Position numbers and translations under genes: made by a program
The notes under the pieces: generated by a model
The model's input: the letters and a program-made list of their open reading frames with translations, nothing else
Told to the model about the DNA's origin: nothing
The model's database searches: none
Shown: positions 42,459 to 51,223 of the stretch, one piece after another
Layout: the number at the start of each line of letters is the position of its first letter
Numbering within the stretch: position 1 is the stretch's first letter
Origin: Sulfotelmatobacter sp963788225
GTDB taxonomy: Bacteria > Acidobacteriota > Terriglobia > Terriglobales > Acidobacteriaceae
Length of the DNA: 64,000 nt
NCBI GenBank assembly: GCA_963788225.1
Contig: CAWBGI010000001.1
Location: 62,001-126,000 of the forward strand
Direction of reading: 5' to 3'

Positions 42459-44527
42459 TTCTTTGCCTTTGCGACCTCTGATTTGCCGCTGGTTTTCTGC
42501 GACATAAGGAACGCGGTGAGGGCGCGGGCATCTTCGTCGCTCATGGCGCGGTTGGGTTCCACTGTGCCGGGGCGCAGGGCCTGCGGATTCTTCATCCATT
42601 CGAAAATCCAGGCAGATGTCAGGCGCGAACCGACCTGCGTGAGGGTTGGGCCAATGTAGCCCTTGTCGGTCTTGCTATCTACGATGTGGCAGCCCTGGCA
42701 GGCGTATTTGCCGTAGAAGAGTTGTTTGCCCAGTTCAATCTCGCCTGGCGAATAGCCGCTTAGCGGCATGGAGTCACGGTCGATCGCCGGACTCTGGTAC
42801 ACGGTCATGATGTAATCCGTGAGTTCATTGACTTCACCGTCGGTAAGGTTGAACTTCGGCATGCGTCGAATCAGCGCGGGCCGCAGCGTGTTCGGATTTT
42901 TCAGGAAATCGACCAGCCATGGGCGCTGCACGGAACTGCCTTCCCAGGTGAGGTCCGGGGCCATATCGCCGCCGTGGCCGTTGATGCGATGGCAACTGAA
43001 GCAGGCAAGATCGGTCATCAACTTTCCAGCTTTGCCGGCGGGCTGGTAGTCCGACTCCGGCTTTGCCGCCACCGTCAGCGAAGGCGGCAGCGTTGCGGAG
43101 CGGTCGTTGAGCGCGAGCAGAGCGGTCGCCAAGGAATCGGTTTGCGCGGGCGTGAACGTGTACTGCGGCATCTTCAAGTTTTGTCCGAAGGCACGCGGCT
43201 GCTTGATCTTGGCTGCGATGTAATCGGGAAGTGTGTGCCGCATGCCCGGCAGGAAAACGAGTTGTGTGACTGGCTTGTTGCCGATGCGGCTGAGTTCGGG
43301 GGCAAAGTTCTCCGGCTTCTTGATGCCCGCGATTTCATGACACGAGGCACAACCATAATCGGAGACGAGGCGTTTGCCGTGCGCGATCTGCTCTGGGGTC
43401 GACGCTGCGAGATGAACGTTGGCTAACAGATCGGAATCGGTCTTGGCCAGCAGAAATCCGGCGAGCGTTGCGACCTGAGCATCGGCGAAGCGGTAGTGCG
43501 GCATCGCAGTTTCCGCATCGTAAGCGCGCGGATTGCGCAGCCAGGCCTGCAGCCACTCGGGCTTTACCTTGTTGCCTACGCGAGTCAGTTCGGGGCCGAC
43601 GTCGCCGCCAACCAGATTGCCGGCGGCATTCTGTACTGCGTGACAGGAAGCGCAGAAGGATTGCCCGTATAGAGTAGTGCCGGCCGCGGGATCAGACGAT
43701 GGCTTCGCCGAAAGCGCAGCCGTGTCTCCGGGCAGCGGAGTGCTGTTGGCAATCAGGAATGCGGACATGTCGCGCGCGTCGTCGTCACTCAGCTTGAAAT
43801 TTGGCATGGTCGCCGTGGCGGCGTAGGCTTGCGGATCTTTGAGCCAGGCGTAAATCCACTCGCGGGTGGTCTTGTCGGCAATGTGCGAGAGCGAAGGTGG
43901 ATCGTCGGTCGGCTTCATTGTGCTACCGTCGGGCAGCTTCACCGTGTGGCAATGCACGCAACCGTAGCGGGAAAGCAGATGCCGGCCTTGAGTCAACTGA
44001 GGCGTGCCTGGGACCGGTCCGCGATGGCACTCGCCACACGACGACTCGATGTACTTGGCCGGAAGGATCGGCTGCTCCCACGCCAGCGTGCTGTTGTGCG
44101 CTTCGGCTACGGTAGTTGCGGCGCCTTGACCGCGATGGCACATGGTGCATCCGAATTGGTCGAGCTTGTGCGGGATTACGGGATGTTGGCGGAAGGGCTG
44201 CACGTTCACATCGGCGAGGCTAGCTTCTTTCAAACCAACGTGGCAACTGGTACAGCGGTCGACTACGTCCAGATCGGGCAGCCAGATCTGTTGAATCCCT
44301 CCCTGAAAATGGCGTTGCAGCGTTACCGCGTCGCTGCGGTTGCGGATCATCTTCAGATAGCCGTGCTGATAGTGACGCCACTCGCTGAAGTGGTTTTTCG
44401 CGGGCGCGATGGCGAGCGAAATCAGGAACACCAGACTGACCACGCCGAAGGCGCGAACGCTATCCCCGAACAACTTTTGCCACAGCGATTTGAGTTTTTC
44501 TTTCATGCGCGCGACTTTCTTCAGCAA
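42455..44527 (-). CDS. Octahaem c-type cytochrome, membrane-anchored
   Basis: 690 residues with an N-terminal uncleaved-looking helix (VRAFGVVSLVFLISLAIA, about 23-40). Eight CxxCH sites, in order: CTSCH, CTMCH, CGECH, CVHCH, CASCH, CASCH, CFSCH, CQGCH. The later sites are embedded in repeated class-I-like domains with ...PNFKLSDDDARDMSAFL, PHYRFADAQVATLAGFL and PKFNLTDGEVNELTDYI, each providing a Met-like ligand region. Placed directly after the two cytochrome b subunits (1 bp), so likely the electron acceptor of the Rieske/b complex. It ends overlapping the next cytochrome gene. Confidence 0.92.
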   Translation of the reverse strand: MLKKVARMKEKLKSLWQKLFGDSVRAFGVVSLVFLISLAIAPAKNHFSEWRHYQHGYLKMIRNRSDAVTLQRHFQGGIQQIWLPDLDVVDRCTSCHVGLKEASLADVNVQPFRQHPVIPHKLDQFGCTMCHRGQGAATTVAEAHNSTLAWEQPILPAKYIESSCGECHRGPVPGTPQLTQGRHLLSRYGCVHCHTVKLPDGSTMKPTDDPPSLSHIADKTTREWIYAWLKDPQAYAATATMPNFKLSDDDARDMSAFLIANSTPLPGDTAALSAKPSSDPAAGTTLYGQSFCASCHAVQNAAGNLVGGDVGPELTRVGNKVKPEWLQAWLRNPRAYDAETAMPHYRFADAQVATLAGFLLAKTDSDLLANVHLAASTPEQIAHGKRLVSDYGCASCHEIAGIKKPENFAPELSRIGNKPVTQLVFLPGMRHTLPDYIAAKIKQPRAFGQNLKMPQYTFTPAQTDSLATALLALNDRSATLPPSLTVAAKPESDYQPAGKAGKLMTDLACFSCHRINGHGGDMAPDLTWEGSSVQRPWLVDFLKNPNTLRPALIRRMPKFNLTDGEVNELTDYIMTVYQSPAIDRDSMPLSGYSPGEIELGKQLFYGKYACQGCHIVDSKTDKGYIGPTLTQVGSRLTSAWIFEWMKNPQALRPGTVEPNRAMSDEDARALTAFLMSQKTSGKSEVAKAKK

Positions 44528-44528
44528 A

Positions 44529-45236
44529 TCAGGACCCTTGCCACGGCCAGACCCAGGACCATCCCGGGCCGCGGAAAAATGTGCCGATGGCAGTGAGCAC
44601 CACCAACTCGGACAAAAACCATGTCATGACCCAATAAGAAAGCGGCCTGGCTGCCAGATAGCGGCGCAAAGCCGAGGGCGATTGCGGAGAACTCTGCGCC
44701 GCCACGAGCATGATCGCGGCCATGATGAGCGTTGGGACCAGGGCCGCGTATACCTTGAAGAACAACAGGAACGACGACAAAGCAGCCGCGACTAGATAAA
44801 AAATCCGCAGCCGCCGTTGGCGATCTTTCAAGAAGAGCCCCTCGGCTTCGATGTTGACCTTGAAGTAAGGAATAACGATCAGCGCCATCACTACCAGTCC
44901 CGGAGCCAGCACGCCTGCGACGACCGGAGGGAAGTAGTGCAGCATCTCCTGCAGCCCCAGGAAGTACCAGGGAGCCTTCGCCGGATTGGGAGTGTGGGAA
45001 GGATCCGCGAGGCCTTCGAGGGGCGCGTTGAAAATGAGTGCGATCCACACCAGGGCGACGGCGAGCGTCATGATTGCCACAGCTGCGCGGAACAGGACCT
45101 CGGGAAAGGTCTGCATCTGGTCTTCGGTTTCGGCCTTTACCTGAGCCGAGGTGCGGCGGGTGATGAAGACGATGCGGCGCGGAGACTTCTTTGCGTTGGA
45201 ATCGACGCCCGCAATGAAGTCTTTGGGGTCGGCCAT
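44529..45236 (-). CDS. Cytochrome b C-terminal subunit (subunit IV-like)
   Basis: 235 residues from ATG 45234-45236, 2 bp after the cytochrome b6-like gene. About three membrane helices (FRAAVAIMTLAVALVWIALIF, VVAGVLAPGLVVMALIVIPYF, IFYLVAAALSSFLLFF) and two more near the end. The quinol-site motif, PEWY in most bc1/b6f proteins, reads APWYFLGLQEML, so the Glu is replaced by Pro. Its charged N-terminal tail is cytoplasmic. Together with the next gene it makes the split cytochrome b of a b6f-like complex. Confidence 0.9.
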   Translation of the reverse strand: MADPKDFIAGVDSNAKKSPRRIVFITRRTSAQVKAETEDQMQTFPEVLFRAAVAIMTLAVALVWIALIFNAPLEGLADPSHTPNPAKAPWYFLGLQEMLHYFPPVVAGVLAPGLVVMALIVIPYFKVNIEAEGLFLKDRQRRLRIFYLVAAALSSFLLFFKVYAALVPTLIMAAIMLVAAQSSPQSPSALRRYLAARPLSYWVMTWFLSELVVLTAIGTFFRGPGWSWVWPWQGS

Positions 45237-45238
45237 GA

Positions 45239-46033
45239 CTATTGCGCCTCCTTCGAGGTTACGTCGGCACTCGTAGTCTGCGCGCGCACGGTTGCCGGTT
45301 CGCTGGCGTGAGAGTAGAGGCCGCCGTCTTTGCGAATGCGCCAGAAGTGGATGGCGACGAAGAACATCGCTGCCAGCGGCAGAATCATGCAATGCAACAC
45401 GTAGAAGCGCAGCAACGCATTGGCGTTTACCGCGTTCCCGCCGAGCAGGAGAAAGTGAATCTTGTTTCCCATGACTGGGACGGCAGACGCTATGTTCGAT
45501 CCCACAGTGATTGCCCAATAGGCTAGTTGGTCCCAGGGAAGCAGGTAGCCGGTGTAACTGAGCAGCAGGGTGACGAGAAGAAGAATTACGCCGATCACCC
45601 AGTTGAACTCGCGCGGCGTGCGATAAGCGCCTCGATAAAAAACCTTGAACATATGCGCGAAGACCAGAAAGACCATGGCGTGCGCCGACCAGCGATGCAG
45701 ATTGCGCAAGAACAATCCGGAAGAGACTACAAACTGCAGATCCTTGGTATCGGCGTAAGCCTGTGGCGCGGAAGGATGGTAGTAGAGCATCAGCGGGATT
45801 CCGGTGGCGACGAGAATGAAAAATGTCCCCAGGGTCAGCGTGCCCAAATACCATGTCGCGCTAAACCCGAGCATGCGTGTACGCACCTTGGTGGAGAACA
45901 GATGCAGGAACACGTTCTGCTGGATGGCGAGCGCGCGCTTCAGTGTGCTTGAGCCGGTGCCGCTGCGGAAGATCGAGCGCCATACTCGAGTCTCGCGTAA
46001 TTCGTCGAAATATTGGTCTACGGTTTTCGCCAT
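45239..46033 (-). CDS. Cytochrome b6-like subunit
   Basis: 264 residues. Four membrane helices hold two b haems. Helix B has LHRWSAHAMVFLVFAHM with 13 residues between the His ligands. Helix D has VLHCMILPLAAMFFVAIHFW with 14 residues between them, the spacing of b6 rather than bc1 cytochrome b. Splitting into b6 and subunit IV agrees with this. No Cys is present near the N terminus where b6 binds haem c(i), so that haem is not expected. Upstream neighbour (17 bp) is the Rieske protein. Menaquinol is the likely substrate in an acidobacterium (inference). Confidence 0.94.
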   Translation of the reverse strand: MAKTVDQYFDELRETRVWRSIFRSGTGSSTLKRALAIQQNVFLHLFSTKVRTRMLGFSATWYLGTLTLGTFFILVATGIPLMLYYHPSAPQAYADTKDLQFVVSSGLFLRNLHRWSAHAMVFLVFAHMFKVFYRGAYRTPREFNWVIGVILLLVTLLLSYTGYLLPWDQLAYWAITVGSNIASAVPVMGNKIHFLLLGGNAVNANALLRFYVLHCMILPLAAMFFVAIHFWRIRKDGGLYSHASEPATVRAQTTSADVTSKEAQ

Positions 46034-46049
46034 TGCTGGTTCTCTCTAG

Positions 46050-46565
46050 TCAGACCCTTACGAAGGAATCGCGCTGCATCGGAGTGACGTCAGTGGAGCG
46101 ATCCACTAGCAAATCTCCGTCGTCATTGAGCCAGATGCGCTTCCACGGCAGCGGCCGTGGCGCCGGGCCTTCGATCTTATCCCCCGGTTTCTTGCTGTCT
46201 TGCGCGGTAACCAGGAACTTGCTGCCGTGGCACGGGCAGGCAATTATGCCCAGCTCGGGCTTCCATGCCGTGAGGCAGCCCAGATGCGTGCACACGGCGC
46301 TCAGCGAGAAGTAGCCTTCCTGCGAATGAATAATGTAGATGGCCGAGTTCACATCGAGCGTGACGGAATCGAGCGGATAGCGGTCAGGCTTGCCGGCGTT
46401 GACGATGGGAGAGGGTTCGTATAGCACATTCGGCTCGAGGAACTGATAGGCGAAGGCGGCCGTACCCGCAACCGCGATGCCGAGCGAGCCGAGGCCAAGC
46501 TTCGCAAAGAACTGGCGGCGGTCAACCGCGTTTTCAGAGCCTGCGGATTTGTTCTCGTCTGTCAT
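46050..46565 (-). CDS. Rieske iron-sulfur protein
   Basis: 171 residues from ATG 46563-46565. The N terminus DRRQFFAKLGLGSLGIAVAG is a Tat-type signal/anchor with the twin Arg. [2Fe-2S] box 1 is CTHLGC and box 2 CPCHGS, the two Cys-x-His-x-x-Cys/Cys-x-x-His motifs of Rieske proteins, with the usual disulfide cysteines. Accepts the first electron from quinol at the Qo site and passes it on to a c-type cytochrome. Lies between the flavoprotein gene (14 bp) and the cytochrome b6 gene (16 bp) in the operon. Confidence 0.95.
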   Translation of the reverse strand: MTDENKSAGSENAVDRRQFFAKLGLGSLGIAVAGTAAFAYQFLEPNVLYEPSPIVNAGKPDRYPLDSVTLDVNSAIYIIHSQEGYFSLSAVCTHLGCLTAWKPELGIIACPCHGSKFLVTAQDSKKPGDKIEGPAPRPLPWKRIWLNDDGDLLVDRSTDVTPMQRDSFVRV

Positions 46566-46579
46566 GTATGTCTCGCAAA

Positions 46580-48538
46580 TTACTTGGGCTGCAATCCCGC
46601 TCCAATTGCCGCGACCGAAATCAACCCTGTCGGTTCGGCGGGAATGAAGTTGTACGACTCCATGGTGATCGTGCCTACGGGGCAGCGCATGGCGCAGAGG
46701 CCACAACGGATGCAGCGGGTTTCGTCTTTCAGCATGGCGGAGCCGGTGACCACTCCCAGTTCATCGGCCACAATTTCGTCGAGTTCCACGCCGAAACATT
46801 CCTGGTTGTCACGGATGTGCTGCACGGTCTGGGGTTCAAAGTCGATGCGATCGAGCGCAACCAGCTCCAGACATTTCTCCGGACAAACATCGACGCATCC
46901 GCCGCACAAAATGCACATGCTGCCATCTTCCGGCGAGCCTTCGAAAATTGTGTTGACCCAGCAGTGCAGGCAACGCTGTGCTTCCGCGATCGCTTCCGGA
47001 GCGTCGTAGCCGACTTCCACTTCTGTCACGCCGGTGCGGCGTTCCAGAGGAAGCATGGGCACCGGCTGGCGGTTGATGTCGAGATAGTCGAGCGGCATGC
47101 TGTGCCGCTTCAGCACTTCGACTTCGATGATGGGCTGGGGATGTTTGTTCTTGCGCAGGTACTCGTCGATTCCGACGGACGCACGCTTGCCGTCGCCTAC
47201 GCTGTCGATAATCAGGCGCGGGCCGAAGACGCAATCGCCGCCGGCGAAGATTCCGGAAGCCGACGTCATCAGCGTTTGCGGGTTGACAGCGATCAGGCCG
47301 CGCGGAGACAACTCAACTTTATCTTCCGGAGTGAGGAAATCGAGGCGCGGAGCCTGGCCGATCGCCATAATGATCGTATCGCACTCGATCTGACTTTCGC
47401 TGCCCTCGAAGAACGCTGGATTGAAGCGCTTGTTTTGATCGAAGACCCATTTGGTCTTGAGCGTTTCGAGCGCAACCACCTTGCCATCTTTGCCCAGCAT
47501 TTGCTTGGGTCCGAGGCCTGCGTGTATCGTGATGCCTTCTTCTTCGGCTTCTTCAATTTCTTCGAGAGCGGCGGGCATCTGGTCGCGGGGCTCCAGGCAA
47601 ACGAGATTTACTTCCTGTGCGCCCATGCGTAAAGCAGAAAGAGAAATGTCGACCATTTCTCGCGTGGCGACGGCGGTCATATTTTCAGCGGAGGGCTCGG
47701 CATCCTGCACGCCGCCGGCGTGTTGGCGTACTACCTCGCGGGCGGCCGAGCGGGCGACGTCCATGGCTACGTTGCCCCCGCCGATCACGATCACTTTCTT
47801 GCCGATGGTGAATTTGTAGCCGAGGTTGACGTTGAGCAGAAAGTCGATACCTTTGTGCACGCCATCGAGATCGACACCGGGGATGCTGAGATCGCGGCTG
47901 CGATGCGCCCCCACGGCGATAAGCACGGCGTCGAAGCCCTGGCGGCGCAGATCGGAAACCGTGAAGTCGCGGCCGGCCGCGTGATTCAGTTTCAGCGTGA
48001 TGTCGCCGGTCTCGAGAATCTCGCGCACTTGCGCTTCGACGACATCGCGCGGGAGGCGGTATTCGGGGATGCCGAGATACAACATTCCGCCCGCCACCGG
48101 TGCGGCCTCGAAAATGGTGACGGCGTATCCCATGAGAGCGAGATCGTGCGCGGCCGAGAGCCCAACCGGGCCGCCGCCCACGACCGCTACTTTGAAAGGA
48201 AGCTTCTTCTGCCCGCGCCCTTCATTGACGTGGATGGGATGCTTCGACTCGGGCCCAAATTGCTCGGTGAGGAAACGCTTGAGAGCGCGAATGGAAATGG
48301 GACGATCGATCTCGCCGCGGCGGCAAGCGGTCTCACAGGGATGGGCGCACACTCGGCCGCAGATGCTGGCCAGCGGATTGGGGTCGCGGGCGATGCGATA
48401 CGCTTCTTCGAAGCGGCCCTCAGCAATCAGTCCGACATAGCGCCCGGCGTTGGTGTGTGCCGGGCAGGCCATCATGCAGGGGAAGTTCGTGCTCAGCCAG
48501 TCCCCGTCGACCTTTTTATTTTTGTATCGCTTCAGCAT
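46580..48538 (-). CDS. GltD-like FAD/NAD(P) oxidoreductase with C-terminal ferredoxin domain
   Basis: 652 residues from ATG 48536-48538. N-terminal Fe-S domain as in the glutamate-synthase small subunit (CMMACPAHTNAGRYVGL, ICGRVCAHPCETACRRG), FAD site VAVVGGGPVGLSAAHDLALMG, NAD(P) site VIVIGGGNVAMDVARSAA, the second FAD loop GIFAGGDCVFGPRLIIDSVG, and a C-terminal double-cluster ferredoxin (CILCGGCVDVCPEKC, CIRCGLCAMRCP). Such modules move electrons between NAD(P)H and Fe-S partners. Placement directly before the Rieske gene suggests it docks on the bc complex and links it to NAD(P). No transmembrane segment. Confidence 0.9.
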   Translation of the reverse strand: MLKRYKNKKVDGDWLSTNFPCMMACPAHTNAGRYVGLIAEGRFEEAYRIARDPNPLASICGRVCAHPCETACRRGEIDRPISIRALKRFLTEQFGPESKHPIHVNEGRGQKKLPFKVAVVGGGPVGLSAAHDLALMGYAVTIFEAAPVAGGMLYLGIPEYRLPRDVVEAQVREILETGDITLKLNHAAGRDFTVSDLRRQGFDAVLIAVGAHRSRDLSIPGVDLDGVHKGIDFLLNVNLGYKFTIGKKVIVIGGGNVAMDVARSAAREVVRQHAGGVQDAEPSAENMTAVATREMVDISLSALRMGAQEVNLVCLEPRDQMPAALEEIEEAEEEGITIHAGLGPKQMLGKDGKVVALETLKTKWVFDQNKRFNPAFFEGSESQIECDTIIMAIGQAPRLDFLTPEDKVELSPRGLIAVNPQTLMTSASGIFAGGDCVFGPRLIIDSVGDGKRASVGIDEYLRKNKHPQPIIEVEVLKRHSMPLDYLDINRQPVPMLPLERRTGVTEVEVGYDAPEAIAEAQRCLHCWVNTIFEGSPEDGSMCILCGGCVDVCPEKCLELVALDRIDFEPQTVQHIRDNQECFGVELDEIVADELGVVTGSAMLKDETRCIRCGLCAMRCPVGTITMESYNFIPAEPTGLISVAAIGAGLQPK

Positions 48539-48678
48539 GAAGGCACTTTGTAGTACTTGCCGTGGTGAAACGTCAATCACTTTTCGTAGGTTCGATCTCG
48601 TCAAAGAGATTGACCACCAAACAGTGTAGGGGGCGAAGGGATGGCCCTTCCGAATCACTCCCTCTTTCTTTCGATGCC

Positions 48679-49272
48679 CTATTTGCTGAGGGTGAAATCG
48701 GCCTTGCCGCCGCCGGCCACCGTCACCGGCTTCGACTGATTCTTGGCGCCTTCATGCCAGGCTGTTACGGAGTAACTGCCGTCGGGAACGTCTTTGATTT
48801 TGTAATTGCCGCTGTCGTCGGTCTCGGCAAAATAGGGAGTTGGACTGACGATGATATATCCCGCCATTTCCGGATGCACATTGCAGAGCACCGGCACGAC
48901 GCCGGCTTTGTCGAAGGTAAACGATCGCTTTTCCCCCTTCGGCCACGTGCCGAGATTGTGTCCTGCTTTCTTATCGCTGCCGATCGCAGTCCAGAAGACA
49001 TTGTGCTGGACCGTGTCGCTATTGAGGAACTCAACCGTTGTGCCCTGTTGTACAACCATAATGTGCGGCACAAACATCAGTCCCTTTTGATCCATGACCG
49101 GGTGATTCGTCGGAGCCGGGAAGGTCTTGCCGGCAATGGCCTCAACGTAAACCACAGACTTGCCTTTCATCCCCGTAACTTTGCCTTCGATATCGCCAGC
49201 CCATGAAGCCACGCTCAGCCCAGCGATCAGCGCGACCACAGCGAATGTCTTCATTGCTAACTTGCTATTCAT
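48679..49272 (-). CDS. Exported cupredoxin with carboxypeptidase-regulatory-like tail
   Basis: 197 residues from ATG 49270-49272. The signal peptide ends SVASWAG. The plastocyanin-like core shows a copper site: the His in NSDTVQHNVFW, then VLCNVHPEM giving Cys, His and Met in the type-1 order. About residues 145-197 (DDSGNYKIKDVPDGSYSVTAWHEG) match a CarboxypepD-regulatory-like beta-sandwich. A periplasmic one-electron carrier, probably between the monohaem barrel protein upstream and the Rieske/b complex downstream (inference). AAGGAG lies 9 bases before the ATG. Confidence 0.88.
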   Translation of the reverse strand: MNSKLAMKTFAVVALIAGLSVASWAGDIEGKVTGMKGKSVVYVEAIAGKTFPAPTNHPVMDQKGLMFVPHIMVVQQGTTVEFLNSDTVQHNVFWTAIGSDKKAGHNLGTWPKGEKRSFTFDKAGVVPVLCNVHPEMAGYIIVSPTPYFAETDDSGNYKIKDVPDGSYSVTAWHEGAKNQSKPVTVAGGGKADFTLSK

Positions 49273-49350
49273 TGTTCTCTTCTCCTTGAAATCGTTGCAA
49301 ACAACCTTGCTGCTAAGAAAAAACCGCTGCAATCAAAGCCAATCATCTCT

Positions 49351-50766
49351 CTAGAAAAAGATCCTGGCGTCCAGATAGAGCGTATTGTTGGCGCTCGCGT
49401 TGCGGCCGAAGCCGTCGTAGTTCGTCGCTGCGCCATTGAAGCGCGTGTAGCCGGTGTATTGCGCCGCGAGTTGCAGGTTCTGCCACGGCCAGTAAGAGAC
49501 GTTCAAAATGTAGCCCGCACTTCTCGGGTCGCCATTGAAATTGCCGCTCACGGCAGTTCCCGACGGATAAAACGCGAGATCAGAAGTCCCGGTCGTATTG
49601 AACCAGCCGACTGTGCCCGTGTACTTGTTGCCGATGTGATATTCGGCATTGGCCATGACCGTGTTCAAACGGTGCGAACCTTGCGATACCAGCGGAGTCG
49701 AGCTCCCCGGACCACCGCCCTGATACAGCAGGCTCAACAGATCGTTGTTTTCCCGGATGTACGTAGCCCGGAATGAAAGCACGTCCGTTCTGACGATGGT
49801 GCGGTCGATTTGCGTGTCGATGGCCCAGTCCGTGTACGAATCCGTCGGAATGCTGGCCCCGGTGGGATCGGTGATTTCATTGGGGGTCGAGCGCAGGTGC
49901 ATACCATAAGTTCCGATTTCATACTGCGTCTTTCCCGTTAACTGCTGCCATGCCAGGCGCCAGTAGGGAGCGACGCCGCGGATATTGAAGCCCGCGCCCA
50001 CGCCTGGGTTCGGCTGCGGTCCCCCCACGTGCTCAGAGCGATAGATGGCCGCGTCCAGATAGAGATGGTCGTTCCACATGCCAAACACGCCGAGTCCAGC
50101 TACGTCCTGGGCCAAGCCGCCGTTGATGAAAGGGCTGGCATTGGGAGTGGGAGCGTTGTCGCTGGCGATCCATGGGTAACCCCACGCTGGCGTGCTGTTC
50201 CAAAGATCCTCGACGGTGGGATTGTTATTGAGATCGATGCCGTAAACCAGTTCCTTGCCGCGCAGCTTCGTCTTGTCCGCGAAGCGGATATCGGTGTTGT
50301 CGCTGGTGAAGTGATCGTCCTGCGTGTTGTATGTCGCCTGCATAAAGCTTCCCACTTTGCTCGTCCATGCGCCCGAAAGGAACAGGGAGAAATCTTGAGG
50401 AAACTCGAAGTTGCCGTTCTGGGTTTGCGGCTGCGCGGTCTTGAGCGAGGTAAACGAAGTCTCCAGCATGACGGACAGCGGCAGGGACGCGAGCAGATCG
50501 AGGGGGGCGCGCTTCTTGCTTCCCTCGGCTTTCACGGTCTTGGTGTCGTCTCCCCTATCGACGTAGCCAGTCAGTTTGAATTTACGTCCGGCGGGGTTGA
50601 GTTCCGGGGGAGTGTAGTGGCATCCGCTGCACGCCAGCCCCGTCTGGCGCGCATAACTTGGAACGGCCAAGATGCTGGGGGGATTCACTGCCCCAAAGAA
50701 CACCAGCCCCAGGGTAAGAGCTGCCACCGGCAAGAAAACTGCGAGCTTCGGCATTCCGAGTTTCAC
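49351..50766 (-). CDS. Monohaem cytochrome fused to outer-membrane beta-barrel
   Basis: About 471 residues from GTG 50764-50766, which has GGAGG five bases upstream; ATG four codons later (50752-50754) lacks a good RBS. The signal peptide (PKLAVFLPVAALTLGLVFFG) is followed by SYARQTGLACSGCHYTPPELNPAGRKFKLTGY, one CxxCH site with a nearby lysine/tyrosine patch. The remaining 400 residues are amphipathic strands ending in LYLDARIFF, typical of an outer-membrane barrel. First gene of the eight-gene respiratory operon; it may carry electrons across the outer membrane. A CRP/FNR palindrome lies 93 bp upstream. Confidence 0.85.
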   Translation of the reverse strand: MKLGMPKLAVFLPVAALTLGLVFFGAVNPPSILAVPSYARQTGLACSGCHYTPPELNPAGRKFKLTGYVDRGDDTKTVKAEGSKKRAPLDLLASLPLSVMLETSFTSLKTAQPQTQNGNFEFPQDFSLFLSGAWTSKVGSFMQATYNTQDDHFTSDNTDIRFADKTKLRGKELVYGIDLNNNPTVEDLWNSTPAWGYPWIASDNAPTPNASPFINGGLAQDVAGLGVFGMWNDHLYLDAAIYRSEHVGGPQPNPGVGAGFNIRGVAPYWRLAWQQLTGKTQYEIGTYGMHLRSTPNEITDPTGASIPTDSYTDWAIDTQIDRTIVRTDVLSFRATYIRENNDLLSLLYQGGGPGSSTPLVSQGSHRLNTVMANAEYHIGNKYTGTVGWFNTTGTSDLAFYPSGTAVSGNFNGDPRSAGYILNVSYWPWQNLQLAAQYTGYTRFNGAATNYDGFGRNASANNTLYLDARIFF

Positions 50767-50858
50767 CTTTGCCTCCGAACTAGCGACGATGTGGTTACGC
50801 GATGCCGTAGTTTCAGGGCGACCGGATGCGTTTGGCTGTGACTTGACACACTCCACAT

Positions 50859-50874
50859 TGTGACGAAGGTCACA
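50859..50874 (-). promoter_or_regulatory. CRP/FNR-type operator before the respiratory operon
   Basis: TGTGACGAAGGTCACA: a perfect match to TGTGA-N6-TCACA, 93 bp before the GTG. A second, looser palindrome (TGTGACTTGACACA) lies about 20 bp nearer to the gene at 50837-50850. The remaining 286-bp gap up to the AhpD fragment has nothing else I recognise. Confidence 0.7.
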
Positions 50875-51052
50875 AAGCAAGTCAGTAAAGGGGCACGAGC
50901 GGGAGCAGATTGTGCCCGATGGCGTTTCTTTCTTACTTAAGCCAAAGCGGGGTACTCGAAGGTGCAATACCAGGGGAAAGTCCGGCCTCGGCTGGGTTTT
51001 CGCCGATTAAGTAACCAGGGGTGTTTCACCAGTATGACAGGCCAACGAATAC

Positions 51053-51223
51053 CTAGGCCGCCTTGCCGGCTTTCTGGATGAACGGCTCAAGCCACTCGCC
51101 GCTGACCTGCCTGGTGGCCGCATTGATGCGGTTCCAGGCGTTTATGGTTGCTATCGAGAGCACGAGTGCGGCAAGCTGGGGCTCGGAATAATGACGGGCG
51201 GCTTCCTCCCAGATCTCGTCGGG
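51053..51223 (-). pseudogene. C-terminal fragment of an AhpD/carboxymuconolactone-decarboxylase-family gene
   Basis: The minus-strand frame gives DEIWEEAARHYSEPQLAALV, SIATINAWNRINAATRQVSG and EWLEPFIQKAGKAA, the typical C-terminal half of AhpD-like proteins, but a TGA at 51224-51226 and no start codon precede it; the N-terminal CxxC half is missing. Confidence 0.75.

Noticed and set aside
46568..47632. 354-residue plus-strand ORF opposite the flavoprotein gene
   Set aside because: Antisense of the GltD-like oxidoreductase; no start signal and no domain motifs.
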